Positions 7,164 through 15,717 of a DNA stretch of 34,504 nucleotides are shown here, piece by piece. Source of the stretch: Saprospiraceae bacterium. GTDB lineage: Bacteria; Bacteroidota; Bacteroidia; Chitinophagales; Saprospiraceae. The stretch lies in contig JAHQWA010000415.1 in assembly GCA_019634045.1 (NCBI GenBank), forward strand, positions 1-34,504. The letters are read 5' to 3'. Position 1 is the first letter of the stretch. The number at the start of each line of letters is the position of its first letter. The notes beneath the pieces are model-generated. The model was not told the origin of the DNA. It worked only from the letters and a program-made list of their open reading frames with translations, and searched no databases. The position numbers and the translations under genes are program-made.

Positions 7164-9170
7164 TCAATCCATCTTCTCAAAATGTAAGTTTCGTACTCGG
7201 CCGTTGGACACCTTACAGCCGGTAATTTGTCCTTCCGCATCGCGCACAAAAGTTATTTGACCAAAATACCAAGTGCTCCCTGAAAAGACATCTTTTTTGG
7301 ATGGATTGAGGGTAATATCACTCAAGCGGCTGTGTTTCGCCACTAGTTTTTCATCTTCTACTGTAAAGTGATAAGTCGTGGCTAACTCCTCACTATAAAA
7401 TGCTCCAGTGAAGGCTGATAGCTTCACCGCGTTTTCGTCGAAGTCTTTGATGCGTTTGGCCTCCATGGTTCGGCCTCCTTGTGTGAGTTTAACTACTTGT
7501 ACCTTCTCTTCATCATTTGGAACAAATTCAAGTGTGGCTTCTACCCCGACCACTTGGAATTTCGTGAGTGAAATGGGTTCCAGATTGACTGGGGCCTGTC
7601 CCGTAGCTAGTGCTTCCAGCCCTTCCTCCTTCTCTTGGACGGCAATAATGAAGCCCGGTTGCAATTCATATTTCCCTACATAAGTAGCTAAAGTTTGGGG
7701 GGCAATTTCAACTTCCTCTGTAGGCTTCTCTTCCTTGGGCTCTTCTTTCTTCGGGGCTTCTTTGATTTTGTCCTTCAGGTAAATATCAACCACCTGGTGG
7801 GCCATTCTACCTGAATTGAACTGGGCTGAGTTGCTGAAGACAACTACCGAGAAATTCTCATCAGGAAAGCGTGTCAGGTAAGTACGGTAACCCGCATCGG
7901 CTCCTCCATGTTGTATTTCATTAAGGCCTTTGTACTTACCTACAAACTGCCCTAGCGCTCCACCAAAGGTTTTGCCGTTGTTGAGGACTGCTAGGGTGTT
8001 TAGCTTATCGATAATGCCTTGATCCCCCACCTTTGGCTTTGCAAAATTTAAGGACCAGAGACTCAAATCCTCAACGGTAGTAAAGAGACTAGTCGCCCCT
8101 ACATTTGCGTAGCTCAAGACACTCTTCTTAAAGCCTTCACTTCCCTCATAATAGGAGTATGCTCGATTCTTTACGATCTTTTCGTGATCATCGTAGAATA
8201 GCGTGTTATTCATCTGCAAAGGTCCGAAAATCTTGGCCTGCGTGAATTCTGCAAAAGACTGACCAGATACCCGCGCTACTACTTCCGCAAGTAGCGTAAA
8301 ACCGGTATTACAATAGAGGTATTCATCACCTGGATTGAAGTTCAATTCTTTCTGCTTACTCACCAGCTTTAGCACATGCTCTTTGGTAATCACATCATCC
8401 AATCGCCAGCCGGCCATGGCCAGCAGATTCCATTGATCTCTCATCCCACTAGTGTGTGTTGCCAAATGCCTTAAGGTAATAGTCTTGCCAAAGTCCGGCA
8501 CCTCCGGAATATACTTCCGTAGGTCGTCGTCCAAGCTCAACCTACCTTCTTTTTCAAGCAGTAAAATGGAGAAGGCCGTGAACTGTTTTGACACAGAGGC
8601 GATATGGAAGATAGTAGATGGGGTATTGGGGATATCGTACTCTAGATTGGCCATCCCGTATCCTTTCTTGTAGATAATAGCCCCATCTTTTACGACCGCT
8701 ACGGATGCTCCAGGTGTATCATCACTGTCCCAAGGCGTAAACAATTCATCCACTTGCTCATTGGGAGTAGTCGCTTGGGGTTTGATGGACTTGATTTCGA
8801 CAGCGTAGATGCCTTTCGGTTCTTTTTCATCAAAAGGGCTTATTTCGACCTTATACTTTCCCTTTTTGGAAGAAGTGATGGAAAAGAGTTCAGGTCCTTG
8901 TCTTCCATTGGGGCTATCAAAATCTTCTAGCTTATTTCCCGCTGGATCATAGGTTGTAATTTTCATATCCACTCCCTGCTGCATCAATCTAAAAAAGGCA
9001 TACTGGTTGGGCCCTAAAGTGACCGTATAATGATGCTTTTCATTGGGTGAAATTTCAGCTGAGGCGGTCTTTCCTTTCTTTAAATCTCCCTTCTGAATTT
9101 GAGCTTGAAGGAAGCCCATTTGAAGGATTAGGCAAAGCAAAGAGGTAAGGCCAAATTTGAGGTTTCTCAT
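7164..9170 (-). CDS. exported serine hydrolase: PPC-type domain plus beta-lactamase/transpeptidase fold
   Basis: The 668-residue protein has a signal peptide (1-23, ending GFLQAQ). A pre-peptidase-C-like beta domain covers about 25-128 (HHYTVTLGPNQYAFFRLMQQ, VEISPFDE). A class C beta-lactamase-like domain covers about 140-465. Its hallmarks are SVSK (Ser192 nucleophile, Lys195), YCN (Tyr286, Asn288) and HGG at 421-423 in place of KTG. An acidic Lys/Glu linker (about 475-495) leads to a C-terminal lipocalin-like domain (about 495-668), as in DUF3471-type hydrolases. Such proteins act as esterases, D-aminopeptidases or peptidoglycan-related hydrolases in the periplasm. The substrate is unknown and antibiotic hydrolysis is not implied. 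Confidence 0.87.
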   Translation of the reverse strand: MRNLKFGLTSLLCLILQMGFLQAQIQKGDLKKGKTASAEISPNEKHHYTVTLGPNQYAFFRLMQQGVDMKITTYDPAGNKLEDFDSPNGRQGPELFSITSSKKGKYKVEISPFDEKEPKGIYAVEIKSIKPQATTPNEQVDELFTPWDSDDTPGASVAVVKDGAIIYKKGYGMANLEYDIPNTPSTIFHIASVSKQFTAFSILLLEKEGRLSLDDDLRKYIPEVPDFGKTITLRHLATHTSGMRDQWNLLAMAGWRLDDVITKEHVLKLVSKQKELNFNPGDEYLYCNTGFTLLAEVVARVSGQSFAEFTQAKIFGPLQMNNTLFYDDHEKIVKNRAYSYYEGSEGFKKSVLSYANVGATSLFTTVEDLSLWSLNFAKPKVGDQGIIDKLNTLAVLNNGKTFGGALGQFVGKYKGLNEIQHGGADAGYRTYLTRFPDENFSVVVFSNSAQFNSGRMAHQVVDIYLKDKIKEAPKKEEPKEEKPTEEVEIAPQTLATYVGKYELQPGFIIAVQEKEEGLEALATGQAPVNLEPISLTKFQVVGVEATLEFVPNDEEKVQVVKLTQGGRTMEAKRIKDFDENAVKLSAFTGAFYSEELATTYHFTVEDEKLVAKHSRLSDITLNPSKKDVFSGSTWYFGQITFVRDAEGQITGCKVSNGRVRNLHFEKMD

Positions 9171-9351
9171 GTTCTTGATTTTGGTACGGGCAAAGCCAGT
9201 CAGGTGAAATAAAGAGATTCCTCAATTTATAGTTTTATGATCTGCTATTCAAACGCAATGTACGGAGGGCCGAGATAGAAGGATAAAAAGAGGAATACGA
9301 AGTATAAAAAACAATGCCAGACTTTTTCCTACCAAGAAATGGGGTGATAGA

Positions 9352-10410
9352 TTAATAGTAATCCTCTTGGCTTTTCATCTGTTCTAGATCTACGTCCGGG
9401 TACCCAAATTGTTCAATCATTTGCTTTTTGTCAAAGGATCTTTGCGCTGGGTCAAGGATAAAAGCCAGGATAGTTCTGATCTTCTCCACCGCTTCCTGTT
9501 GAATACTGGTATACACTTGGCGGGTGTAGTAAGATGCAAACTCCAGGGAAAACGATGGTCCTTCCAAGGAGATGGAATTATTTGCCACAAACCGCTTATA
9601 TCTAACATAAAAAGTAAGGAGGGAGGTAAAAAACAGATAGATGTCAAACTGTGAGCTAGCTTGCTGGTGGCGACCTCGCATTGAATTCAATCTTTGGGCA
9701 AACTCTCTGTCCTTCATATTTTTAATCAGATCAAGCAGGAAAGCTTCAACCTCCTTTTCTTCATCCGGGTTTCTCGCTAAAATAAATTTACAGCTACCAA
9801 GGTCTGAGTTGAGCTCCTCTCCTACTCCAAAGGCCCTAAGTAAAGAAGTTAACCTTTGCTGATAATAATACTGAAGTGATCCGGGGTTGGTCTCAATTTC
9901 AATCTCCCTTTGATAGTTATCGAGAGGTAATAGAAATTCGACAAAAGTATCCAAGAGTGAATAGGCTGTATAAATGGGTAATCTAGGGCCCGCATTTCCA
10001 ATATGCACCCCTACTAGATTTTCATTGTTGGAAACAGGGGAAAGGATGGTCTTATGCTTGGGATAATGATAATAAGTTTGCCCCATTCTTTGTTCTACAA
10101 AGTAAGCTGGCCCACAATAGTGTTGAATGGTTTCTAAGAGAGGAACAGCCAAGGGTTTTAAATGTAGAGCAGCTATGTAAATACCTTCTATGCGCTTCAC
10201 GCCTTCTTCTTCCACCCCGTAAAAACGTATCCGCGATTGCATTCGCATCCACGAGCCAGATCGCAATTCCTGTTCCGTTAGGCTCACCTCTGTCAAGTCT
10301 TTAAATCTATCTCCTATACATACGCCACATACCTTAATATCACAAATCTTCTGCCCTTGTTTAAGAGCTTCGACGAAGGCGATGGGGTCGAATTTTGCTT
10401 CCTGTGGCAT
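9352..10410 (-). CDS. uncharacterised protein at the end of the catabolic operon
   Basis: A 352-residue soluble protein that I do not recognise. A Cys cluster near the N-terminus (CDIKVCGVC, residues 23-31) could bind metal or form disulfides. The middle contains NENLVGVHIGNAGPRLPIY. The C-terminal half is helical and includes a mildly hydrophobic, aromatic stretch (FDIYLFFTSLLTFYVRYKRF). No signal peptide is evident. The start codon lies 3 bases after the stop of the upstream ACAD gene, so it is the last cistron of the long minus-strand block. That tight spacing argues for co-expression, but no enzymatic motif tells its role. Confidence 0.7.
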   Translation of the reverse strand: MPQEAKFDPIAFVEALKQGQKICDIKVCGVCIGDRFKDLTEVSLTEQELRSGSWMRMQSRIRFYGVEEEGVKRIEGIYIAALHLKPLAVPLLETIQHYCGPAYFVEQRMGQTYYHYPKHKTILSPVSNNENLVGVHIGNAGPRLPIYTAYSLLDTFVEFLLPLDNYQREIEIETNPGSLQYYYQQRLTSLLRAFGVGEELNSDLGSCKFILARNPDEEKEVEAFLLDLIKNMKDREFAQRLNSMRGRHQQASSQFDIYLFFTSLLTFYVRYKRFVANNSISLEGPSFSLEFASYYTRQVYTSIQQEAVEKIRTILAFILDPAQRSFDKKQMIEQFGYPDVDLEQMKSQEDYY

Positions 10411-10413
10411 GGG

Positions 10414-11574
10414 CTAAGTTTTTGGCGCATACCCCTGCCCATCAATATGGATCTTGGAAATGATCTCGCAGAGGATCTCTGAGGTGCCACCTCCAATCTG
10501 CCCTAGGCGAGTATCCCGGTACATTCTGGCCAAGGGGTACTCCTCCATGAAGCCATAACCACCAAACATTTGTAGACATTGATTAATCACATTGTCTGCC
10601 AACTGGGTGCCTAACAACTTGGCCATAGAAGCTTCCTTTACTAGGTAATCTCCATCCTGGAAACGCTGTGATAAGCTATAGCAAAAATGCTTGTTCATCT
10701 CTATTTCAGCTGACATCTGGGCCACACGATGTCGCAGCACTTGGAACTTATTAATCTTACGGCCAAAAGCTTCCCGTTCCGACATATACTTAAGGGCTAC
10801 CTCCAAAGCATATTCCGCAGCTGCGACTCCTCCAATCGCCATAGTTAGTCGCTCTAACACGAAGTGTTGCATGATGTAGAAGAAGCCAGCGCCTTCATAA
10901 CCCAATAAATTCTCCGCCGGGACCAGGACATCATCAAAGGCAATTTCGCCTGTATCAGAGGCATGCCAACCCAGCTTCCGCAATTTGGTCGCCGAGAGGC
11001 CGGGCGTATCCCGATCAATGATGATCATGCTGATTCCTTTAGCCTTAGCCTCCGGATCAGTTTTGACCGCAGCAACGATATAGTCGCTATTCACACCATT
11101 GGTAATGAAGGTTTTGGAACCATTGATGCGATACTGATCTCCTTCCTTGATGGCCGTGGTACGAATGGATTGGACATCGGAACCGCCAAAGGGTTCCGTA
11201 ATCGCCAAGCAGCCAATCCGTTCTCCCTTGATTCCGGGTACCAGATAATCTTCCTTTTGCTGCTCATTCCCTTCAGCATTGATATGGGTCAATGCCAGAT
11301 AGGGGTGAGCCCCGATGGAAGCGCCAAAACCGCCGGAATTCATGCGTGCAAGTTCCTCATTGAAGATCACCGTATACCAAAAGTCCAGGTCCATTCCGCC
11401 ATACTTTTCGGGTTGCATCAATCCGAAGTAGCCCATTTCACCAAACTTCTGATAGATGCTGCGGGGAAGTTCTCGGTCCTGCTCCCATTGGTCGATATTT
11501 GGGCGTACTTCCTTATCCAAGAAGGCTCTTAGACTTTCTCTGAATAGTTGGTGCTCTTCTGTGAAATAATACAT
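10414..11574 (-). CDS. acyl-CoA dehydrogenase, isovaleryl/citronellyl-CoA type
   Basis: FAD-dependent alpha,beta-desaturation of an acyl-CoA in the cytosol. The 386 residues cover the N-terminal helical domain (YYFTEEHQLFRESLRAFLDKE), the beta domain (CLAITEPFGGSDVQSIRT) and the C-terminal helical domain (QMFGGYGFMEEYPLARMYRD). The position that holds the catalytic Glu in medium-chain ACADs is Gly here (IGGGTSEI, Gly362). Instead a Glu sits in VLERL (Glu241), where isovaleryl-CoA dehydrogenase carries its base. This groups it with IVD and AtuD-like enzymes for branched substrates. It is clearly paralogous to the ACAD-SCP2 protein encoded at 12498, with many identical N-terminal residues. Substrate not determined. 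Confidence 0.92.
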   Translation of the reverse strand: MYYFTEEHQLFRESLRAFLDKEVRPNIDQWEQDRELPRSIYQKFGEMGYFGLMQPEKYGGMDLDFWYTVIFNEELARMNSGGFGASIGAHPYLALTHINAEGNEQQKEDYLVPGIKGERIGCLAITEPFGGSDVQSIRTTAIKEGDQYRINGSKTFITNGVNSDYIVAAVKTDPEAKAKGISMIIIDRDTPGLSATKLRKLGWHASDTGEIAFDDVLVPAENLLGYEGAGFFYIMQHFVLERLTMAIGGVAAAEYALEVALKYMSEREAFGRKINKFQVLRHRVAQMSAEIEMNKHFCYSLSQRFQDGDYLVKEASMAKLLGTQLADNVINQCLQMFGGYGFMEEYPLARMYRDTRLGQIGGGTSEILCEIISKIHIDGQGYAPKT

Positions 11575-11612
11575 GCGGTTAAAACTTGCTAGTTATTGAA
11601 TACCAAATGATC

Positions 11613-12437
11613 TTATCTCTTCTTTCTGTGTAGTTTTCGGTACAAACGTGCAATCTCTTTCACTACGATCTCTGGGTTCTTATTCCATACCTTATGTCCT
11701 GCACCTTTCGCTAATACATATCGGTGTTTTCGAGCCTGACCAAAGGATCTCATGCAATCTTTCCAAATCTGCACTTCTTTCGCTTTGACCATTGGGTGTA
11801 TTTCTTCTGCTGCGATCAATGTAGCTCTAATTTCAGCGGGCAAGGACTTATCCAACATGTACTCAGCAATCCCATCCAAACCCTGCAACACATAATATAG
11901 ACCGGCCCGGTGCTCTTTGAGCATGGCCCAATCCTCCTCCGAGAGACCTTTCCTATAAGATTTTGACCATGTCGGCGTGAAGTAGCAGGGTAAAGCGGGG
12001 TCTACGAAGACCATTCCCTTGATATCAAATTTCCCTCTATGTGCTAGTAGCGTAGTGTAAAAGGCTCCATAGGAGTGGTTTACCACGAACAATTCTCCCT
12101 CGTTGCCCAAGCCTTTTAGGGCAGCTTCCAATTGCTCTACTTCCCGGGCAAAGCTGATCGTGGCGGTGTCGATTTCACTTCCCCCTAGACCAGCCCGATC
12201 GTAGGTAATTAGAGTCGCTCCTGTTTTCGCCTTAATCGCCTCCAACAAGCTTTCCCAAACCTCGCCAGCATCGCCATTGCCCGCCTCAAAAAGAATCGGA
12301 GTTCCCTCACCCTTTATGATGTGGAAGTGCAGGTGATGTTCGCCAACTCGGACTAAGGTATCAATTGTTTGGCCTGATAAATGCCTACCACAGATCAGGT
12401 AAAGACCCAGGCATAAAAATGTAACAATTTGCTTCAT
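11613..12437 (-). CDS. alpha/beta hydrolase with signal peptide
   Basis: The 274-residue protein begins with a cleavable-looking signal (MKQIVTFLCLGLYLICGRHLSGQ). An alpha/beta-hydrolase core follows: an oxyanion-region motif (LFEAGNGDAGEVW), the nucleophile elbow VVNHSYGAFY (Ser in N-H-S-Y-G, with Asn replacing the usual first Gly), an acid in VFVDPALP, and the catalytic His in GAGHKVWNKNPE. A tail of basic residues ends the protein. It is probably an esterase or thioesterase of the periplasm. It is surrounded by cytosolic beta-oxidation-type genes in the same orientation, with gaps of 38 and 60 bases. It could release the acid substrate from an ester outside the cytoplasm before CoA activation; that is inference. 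Confidence 0.83.
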   Translation of the reverse strand: MKQIVTFLCLGLYLICGRHLSGQTIDTLVRVGEHHLHFHIIKGEGTPILFEAGNGDAGEVWESLLEAIKAKTGATLITYDRAGLGGSEIDTATISFAREVEQLEAALKGLGNEGELFVVNHSYGAFYTTLLAHRGKFDIKGMVFVDPALPCYFTPTWSKSYRKGLSEEDWAMLKEHRAGLYYVLQGLDGIAEYMLDKSLPAEIRATLIAAEEIHPMVKAKEVQIWKDCMRSFGQARKHRYVLAKGAGHKVWNKNPEIVVKEIARLYRKLHRKKR

Positions 12438-12497
12438 CGTGTAGCTGTTTTCGGCAAAGACGATATTATCAGCTGGTTGTTACAATTTTCTCGACGA

Positions 12498-13985
12498 CTA
12501 GGCAAAAAGCGTCTGCAACTTCATGGCTACGCTCATGTCTCCGTCAATCTTTACCTTACCGCTCATCACCGCCGACATAGGATTAAGCTGCCCTGAGGTC
12601 AAGGCCATAAAATCCTCCTTAGTAACGGTAATCGTACAGTCAGCGGGCTTGTCCTCAAAAGAAACTACATTGGCATGTAAAGTTCCATCGATCAGAATTT
12701 TTTCATCTCCAAAATCGAACTTCAAGGAGTGACCGATGGGAGACGCGCTGGCTGCTTTTATTTGCATTTGTTCCAAAAACTTTGCCTTATCTACCTTGGG
12801 TTCCGCCTTGGTCCCATTTCGTTCCGCCTTTTGATATCCCACATCATCAATCACGATCTTGGCAATAATCTCCCGCATAATCTCCGAGGATCCGCCTCCA
12901 ATCGTCCCTACCCGAACATCGCGATACATGCGAGCCAAGGGATACTCCTCCATGAAGCCATATCCTCCAAACATCTGCAAACACTGCGTAGAGATTCGCT
13001 CTGCCATCTCAGTTGCCAAGAGTTTGGCCATCGAACAAAGCTTCACATCATACACACTATCCGCGTAGAGCCGACAGCAATGGTAGGAAAAGGCCTTTAA
13101 TCCTTCCACCTCACTCGCCATTTGAGCAATGCGATGGCGCAACACCTGGAATTTACTGATTGGCCGACCGAATGCCTCCCGTTCCGACATGTATTGCATG
13201 GTTTGTTCTAAAGCCCATTCCATGCCCGTGACACAGGCGGGAACAGCCACCAGGCGTTCTAATTGCAAGCCATTCATTAAGTAGTAAAAGCCTCTACCCT
13301 CTTCACCCACTAGATTTTCTACGGGAACTTTTACATTATCAAAACTCAATTCTGCCGTATCGGAAGCATGCCAGCCCAACTTCTTCAATTTTCTAGCGGA
13401 AACGCCCGCTGCTTGTCGGTCGATCACCAACAAACTGACTCCTGCAGTTCCAGCATCTGGGTTGGTCTTTACCACGGTAACAATAAAATCACCGTACACC
13501 GCATTGGTAATGAAAGTCTTAGAACCATTGACAATGTAATGATCCCCTTCTTTAACTGCTCGGGTTTGGATATTGGCAGCATCTGAGCCGGCCCCTGGTT
13601 CTGTGATTCCAATGGAACAGATCAGGTCACCACTGATTATACCTGGCAAGTACTTCTGCTTAAGTTCTTCGGAACCATACTTCAATACATATGGCCCAGA
13701 CATGTATTGGGTCACCTGCTGGGTAATCGCAAAACCGCCAGAGTTCATCCGACCCAATTCTTCATTAAAAACAACATCGTAGAAAAAATCGAGGTTCATT
13801 CCACCGTACTCCTCGGGATAGGATAACCCCAAGAAGCCCATCTCTCCCATTTTTTTCCATATATCCCGAGGAATTCTTCGGTCCTCTTCCCATTGATCTA
13901 TATTCGGACGGACTTCCTTTTCTAAAAAGGCGCGGAAGCTTTCGCGAAACAGTTCATGTTCTTCCGTGAAATAATAGCTTTTCAT
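12498..13985 (-). CDS. acyl-CoA dehydrogenase fused to a C-terminal SCP2 sterol-carrier domain
   Basis: Residues 1-385 form a complete ACAD with YYFTEEHELFRESFRAF, SIGITEPGAGSDAANIQT, base Glu243 in QLERLV and IGGGSSEIM at the C-terminal FAD loop. This is the same IVD/citronellyl-like type as the neighbouring ACAD. A polar linker (about 386-399) leads to an SCP2 domain (about 400-495): GHSLKFDFGDEKILIDGT, CTITVTKEDFMALTSGQLNPMSAVMSGKVKIDGDMSVAMKL. SCP2 domains bind acyl-CoA, sterols and similar lipids. Ordinary ACADs end near residue 385, so about 110 residues are added. The fusion suggests substrate presentation of a bulky lipid acyl-CoA. Both domain calls are strong; the ligand is unknown. 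Confidence 0.93.
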   Translation of the reverse strand: MKSYYFTEEHELFRESFRAFLEKEVRPNIDQWEEDRRIPRDIWKKMGEMGFLGLSYPEEYGGMNLDFFYDVVFNEELGRMNSGGFAITQQVTQYMSGPYVLKYGSEELKQKYLPGIISGDLICSIGITEPGAGSDAANIQTRAVKEGDHYIVNGSKTFITNAVYGDFIVTVVKTNPDAGTAGVSLLVIDRQAAGVSARKLKKLGWHASDTAELSFDNVKVPVENLVGEEGRGFYYLMNGLQLERLVAVPACVTGMEWALEQTMQYMSEREAFGRPISKFQVLRHRIAQMASEVEGLKAFSYHCCRLYADSVYDVKLCSMAKLLATEMAERISTQCLQMFGGYGFMEEYPLARMYRDVRVGTIGGGSSEIMREIIAKIVIDDVGYQKAERNGTKAEPKVDKAKFLEQMQIKAASASPIGHSLKFDFGDEKILIDGTLHANVVSFEDKPADCTITVTKEDFMALTSGQLNPMSAVMSGKVKIDGDMSVAMKLQTLFA

Positions 13986-14044
13986 GATTTATACTTTGGC
14001 TAAGTCATTAATTGAATAGATACAATCCCCTCTTTCAGTGGAGA

Positions 14045-14860
14045 CTACTCCACAAAAAGGTCCTTAAAAAGTGATTTCTCCGGATTGACGGCGTAAGATT
14101 CAAAATCCGTTACCCCTTCCTCTCGCAATACATCTTCATCTATGAAAAAGTTACCTGTACAAGTAGCACTATCTCTGGAGAGTATGGCAAAAGCAGCATC
14201 TCCCATGATAGAAGGTTTGCGACTGGCTTGCATCATGGCTTCTCCCCCCAAGAGATTTTTTACGGCGGCAGTAGCAATGGTTGTCTGAGGCCAAAGTGCA
14301 TTGGCAGCAATGCCATCGGTTTTCAGTTGATTGGCCTGCCCCAACACCGTCATGCTCATTCCATATTTACTCATCGTGTAAGCCAGATGTGCCCCGAACC
14401 ATTCGGGTTTCAGGTTCAAGGGGGGGGAAAGGGTGAGAATATGCGGATTGTCTGCCTTCCGGAGATGTGGGATACAATGCTTGCCTACCATAAACGTACC
14501 GCGTACATTAATCTCGTGCATGAGATCATAGCGTTTCATCGTAGTGGCTTCAATGGGCGTCAAGCTAATGGCGCTGGCATTGTTAATCAGAATATCGATA
14601 CCTCCAAAGGTTTCAACGGCTAGTTGCACGGCATCTTTGACCATTTCTTCGGATCGAATATCCACGATCACTGGCAAAGCCTTTCCGCCAGCTGCTTCCA
14701 TTTCCTCGGCAGCGGTATATATGGTTCCGGCTAATTTGGGGTGAGGTTCCGCAGTCTTGGCGGCGATGACGATATTCGCCCCTTCCTGTGCTAATCGGAG
14801 CCCAATGGCTTTTCCAATGCCACGACTCGCTCCAGTGATAAAAACGGTTTTATTTTTCAT
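14045..14860 (-). CDS. SDR oxidoreductase of the HSDL2 type
   Basis: A Rossmann-fold NAD(P)-dependent oxidoreductase of 271 residues. The cofactor loop is TGASRGIG (9-15). Further motifs are NNASAISLT (93-101), the catalytic Ser in SPPLNL (Ser145), and YTMSK with Tyr161 and Lys165. The ALWPQTTIATAAV stretch and the overall pattern match the HSDL2 (hydroxysteroid dehydrogenase-like 2) subgroup. Eukaryotic HSDL2 carries a C-terminal SCP2 domain; this protein ends without one, while the ACAD encoded just downstream (12498) has it. It sits 59 bases upstream of that gene in the same direction. Likely a 3-hydroxyacyl or hydroxy-lipid dehydrogenase step; the exact substrate is not assignable. Confidence 0.87.
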   Translation of the reverse strand: MKNKTVFITGASRGIGKAIGLRLAQEGANIVIAAKTAEPHPKLAGTIYTAAEEMEAAGGKALPVIVDIRSEEMVKDAVQLAVETFGGIDILINNASAISLTPIEATTMKRYDLMHEINVRGTFMVGKHCIPHLRKADNPHILTLSPPLNLKPEWFGAHLAYTMSKYGMSMTVLGQANQLKTDGIAANALWPQTTIATAAVKNLLGGEAMMQASRKPSIMGDAAFAILSRDSATCTGNFFIDEDVLREEGVTDFESYAVNPEKSLFKDLFVE

Positions 14861-14901
14861 GTTGAAGGATTATCCAACGTTTAAGGTATAAGGTTTAGGT
14901 T

Positions 14902-15717
14902 TTAGGGCTTGAGAAAGGATTTGATGACATTTGGTAAGCCCATTATATCTGAATTTAAGTGTTGTGCCCCATCTACATACAAATTGGTGCCGGTGATGTA
15001 GGAAGCCAATGGGCTAGCCAAAAAGCAGGTAGCCTGTGCCACGTCTTCCACTGTCCCGAATCGGCCCAAGGGTATGGCCTTCTTAGCCTCTGCAAACATA
15101 TTCTGGATCGGTGGAGGGTATTGTTCCAAGCCAGAAGATTCAATGGTTCCGGGAGCCACGCAGTTGATGCGGATGTTGTGACTACTCCATTCCACCGCCA
15201 AAGTCCGTGTCAAGTTTTCCACTCCCGCACGAGCCGCACCAGTATGTACCATCCCCGGAAAACCTCGATAAATATTGGCGATAATATTCACAATCACGCC
15301 CCCTTTCTGTGGAATGAAGAAATGATTCGCCGTCTCTCGGCACATGAAAAAGGTACCATTGAGATTATTATTGATTACAGCATTCCAACCTTTGTCATTA
15401 ATCATCTCTGCCAAGGCGGGAAACTGCCCGCCGGCGTTATTTATTAAAATATCTAGGCGACCATGCCGTTCCTTGATTTGCTGAAGAACAGCCTGAATTT
15501 GCTCCGACTGACGGATATCACAAGCTTTGAAATCGCATTCCCCAAAAGCGGAAAGCTCCTGTGCGGCCTTTTCCAAAGGCCCTTCCTTCCTAGATATGAT
15601 CGTCACCTTAGCGCCCAACGCTAACATTTGCTTGGCAATGGCATAACCGATACCACTCCTTCCACCACTCACCAGGGCAATTTTGTCTTTAAATAATTCT
15701 GGATGAAACATTGTCAA
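14902..15717 (-). CDS. SDR of the peroxisomal trans-2-enoyl-CoA reductase (PECR) type, non-canonical active site
   Basis: The 271-residue SDR has an SGGRSGIG cofactor loop (17-24), NNAGGQFPA (93-101) and INCVAPGTI. Where classical SDRs have YxxxK it reads TGAAR (Thr159, Arg163), within HTGAARAGVENLTRTLAVEW. The same HSGAARAG layout is known from PECR. In human PECR the assigned active-site Tyr lies in AGVYNLTK; here that position is Glu167. The usual SDR Ser region reads VNIIANIYRGFPG. It may therefore be an enoyl-CoA or dienoyl-CoA reductase with altered chemistry. Its start overlaps the end of the flavoprotein gene by 4 bases, so translation is coupled. Confidence 0.85.
   Translation of the reverse strand: MTMFHPELFKDKIALVSGGRSGIGYAIAKQMLALGAKVTIISRKEGPLEKAAQELSAFGECDFKACDIRQSEQIQAVLQQIKERHGRLDILINNAGGQFPALAEMINDKGWNAVINNNLNGTFFMCRETANHFFIPQKGGVIVNIIANIYRGFPGMVHTGAARAGVENLTRTLAVEWSSHNIRINCVAPGTIESSGLEQYPPPIQNMFAEAKKAIPLGRFGTVEDVAQATCFLASPLASYITGTNLYVDGAQHLNSDIMGLPNVIKSFLKP

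Noticed and set aside
7164-9170. True antibiotic-inactivating beta-lactamase
   Set aside because: The KTG motif is HGG and the protein has PPC-type and lipocalin-like extra domains, which fits esterase/peptidase-type serine hydrolases better.
10963-11532. Long plus-strand open frame (about 190 codons) opposite the ACAD gene
   Set aside because: It is fully antisense to a well-conserved ACAD; its translation shows no domain and follows from codon bias.
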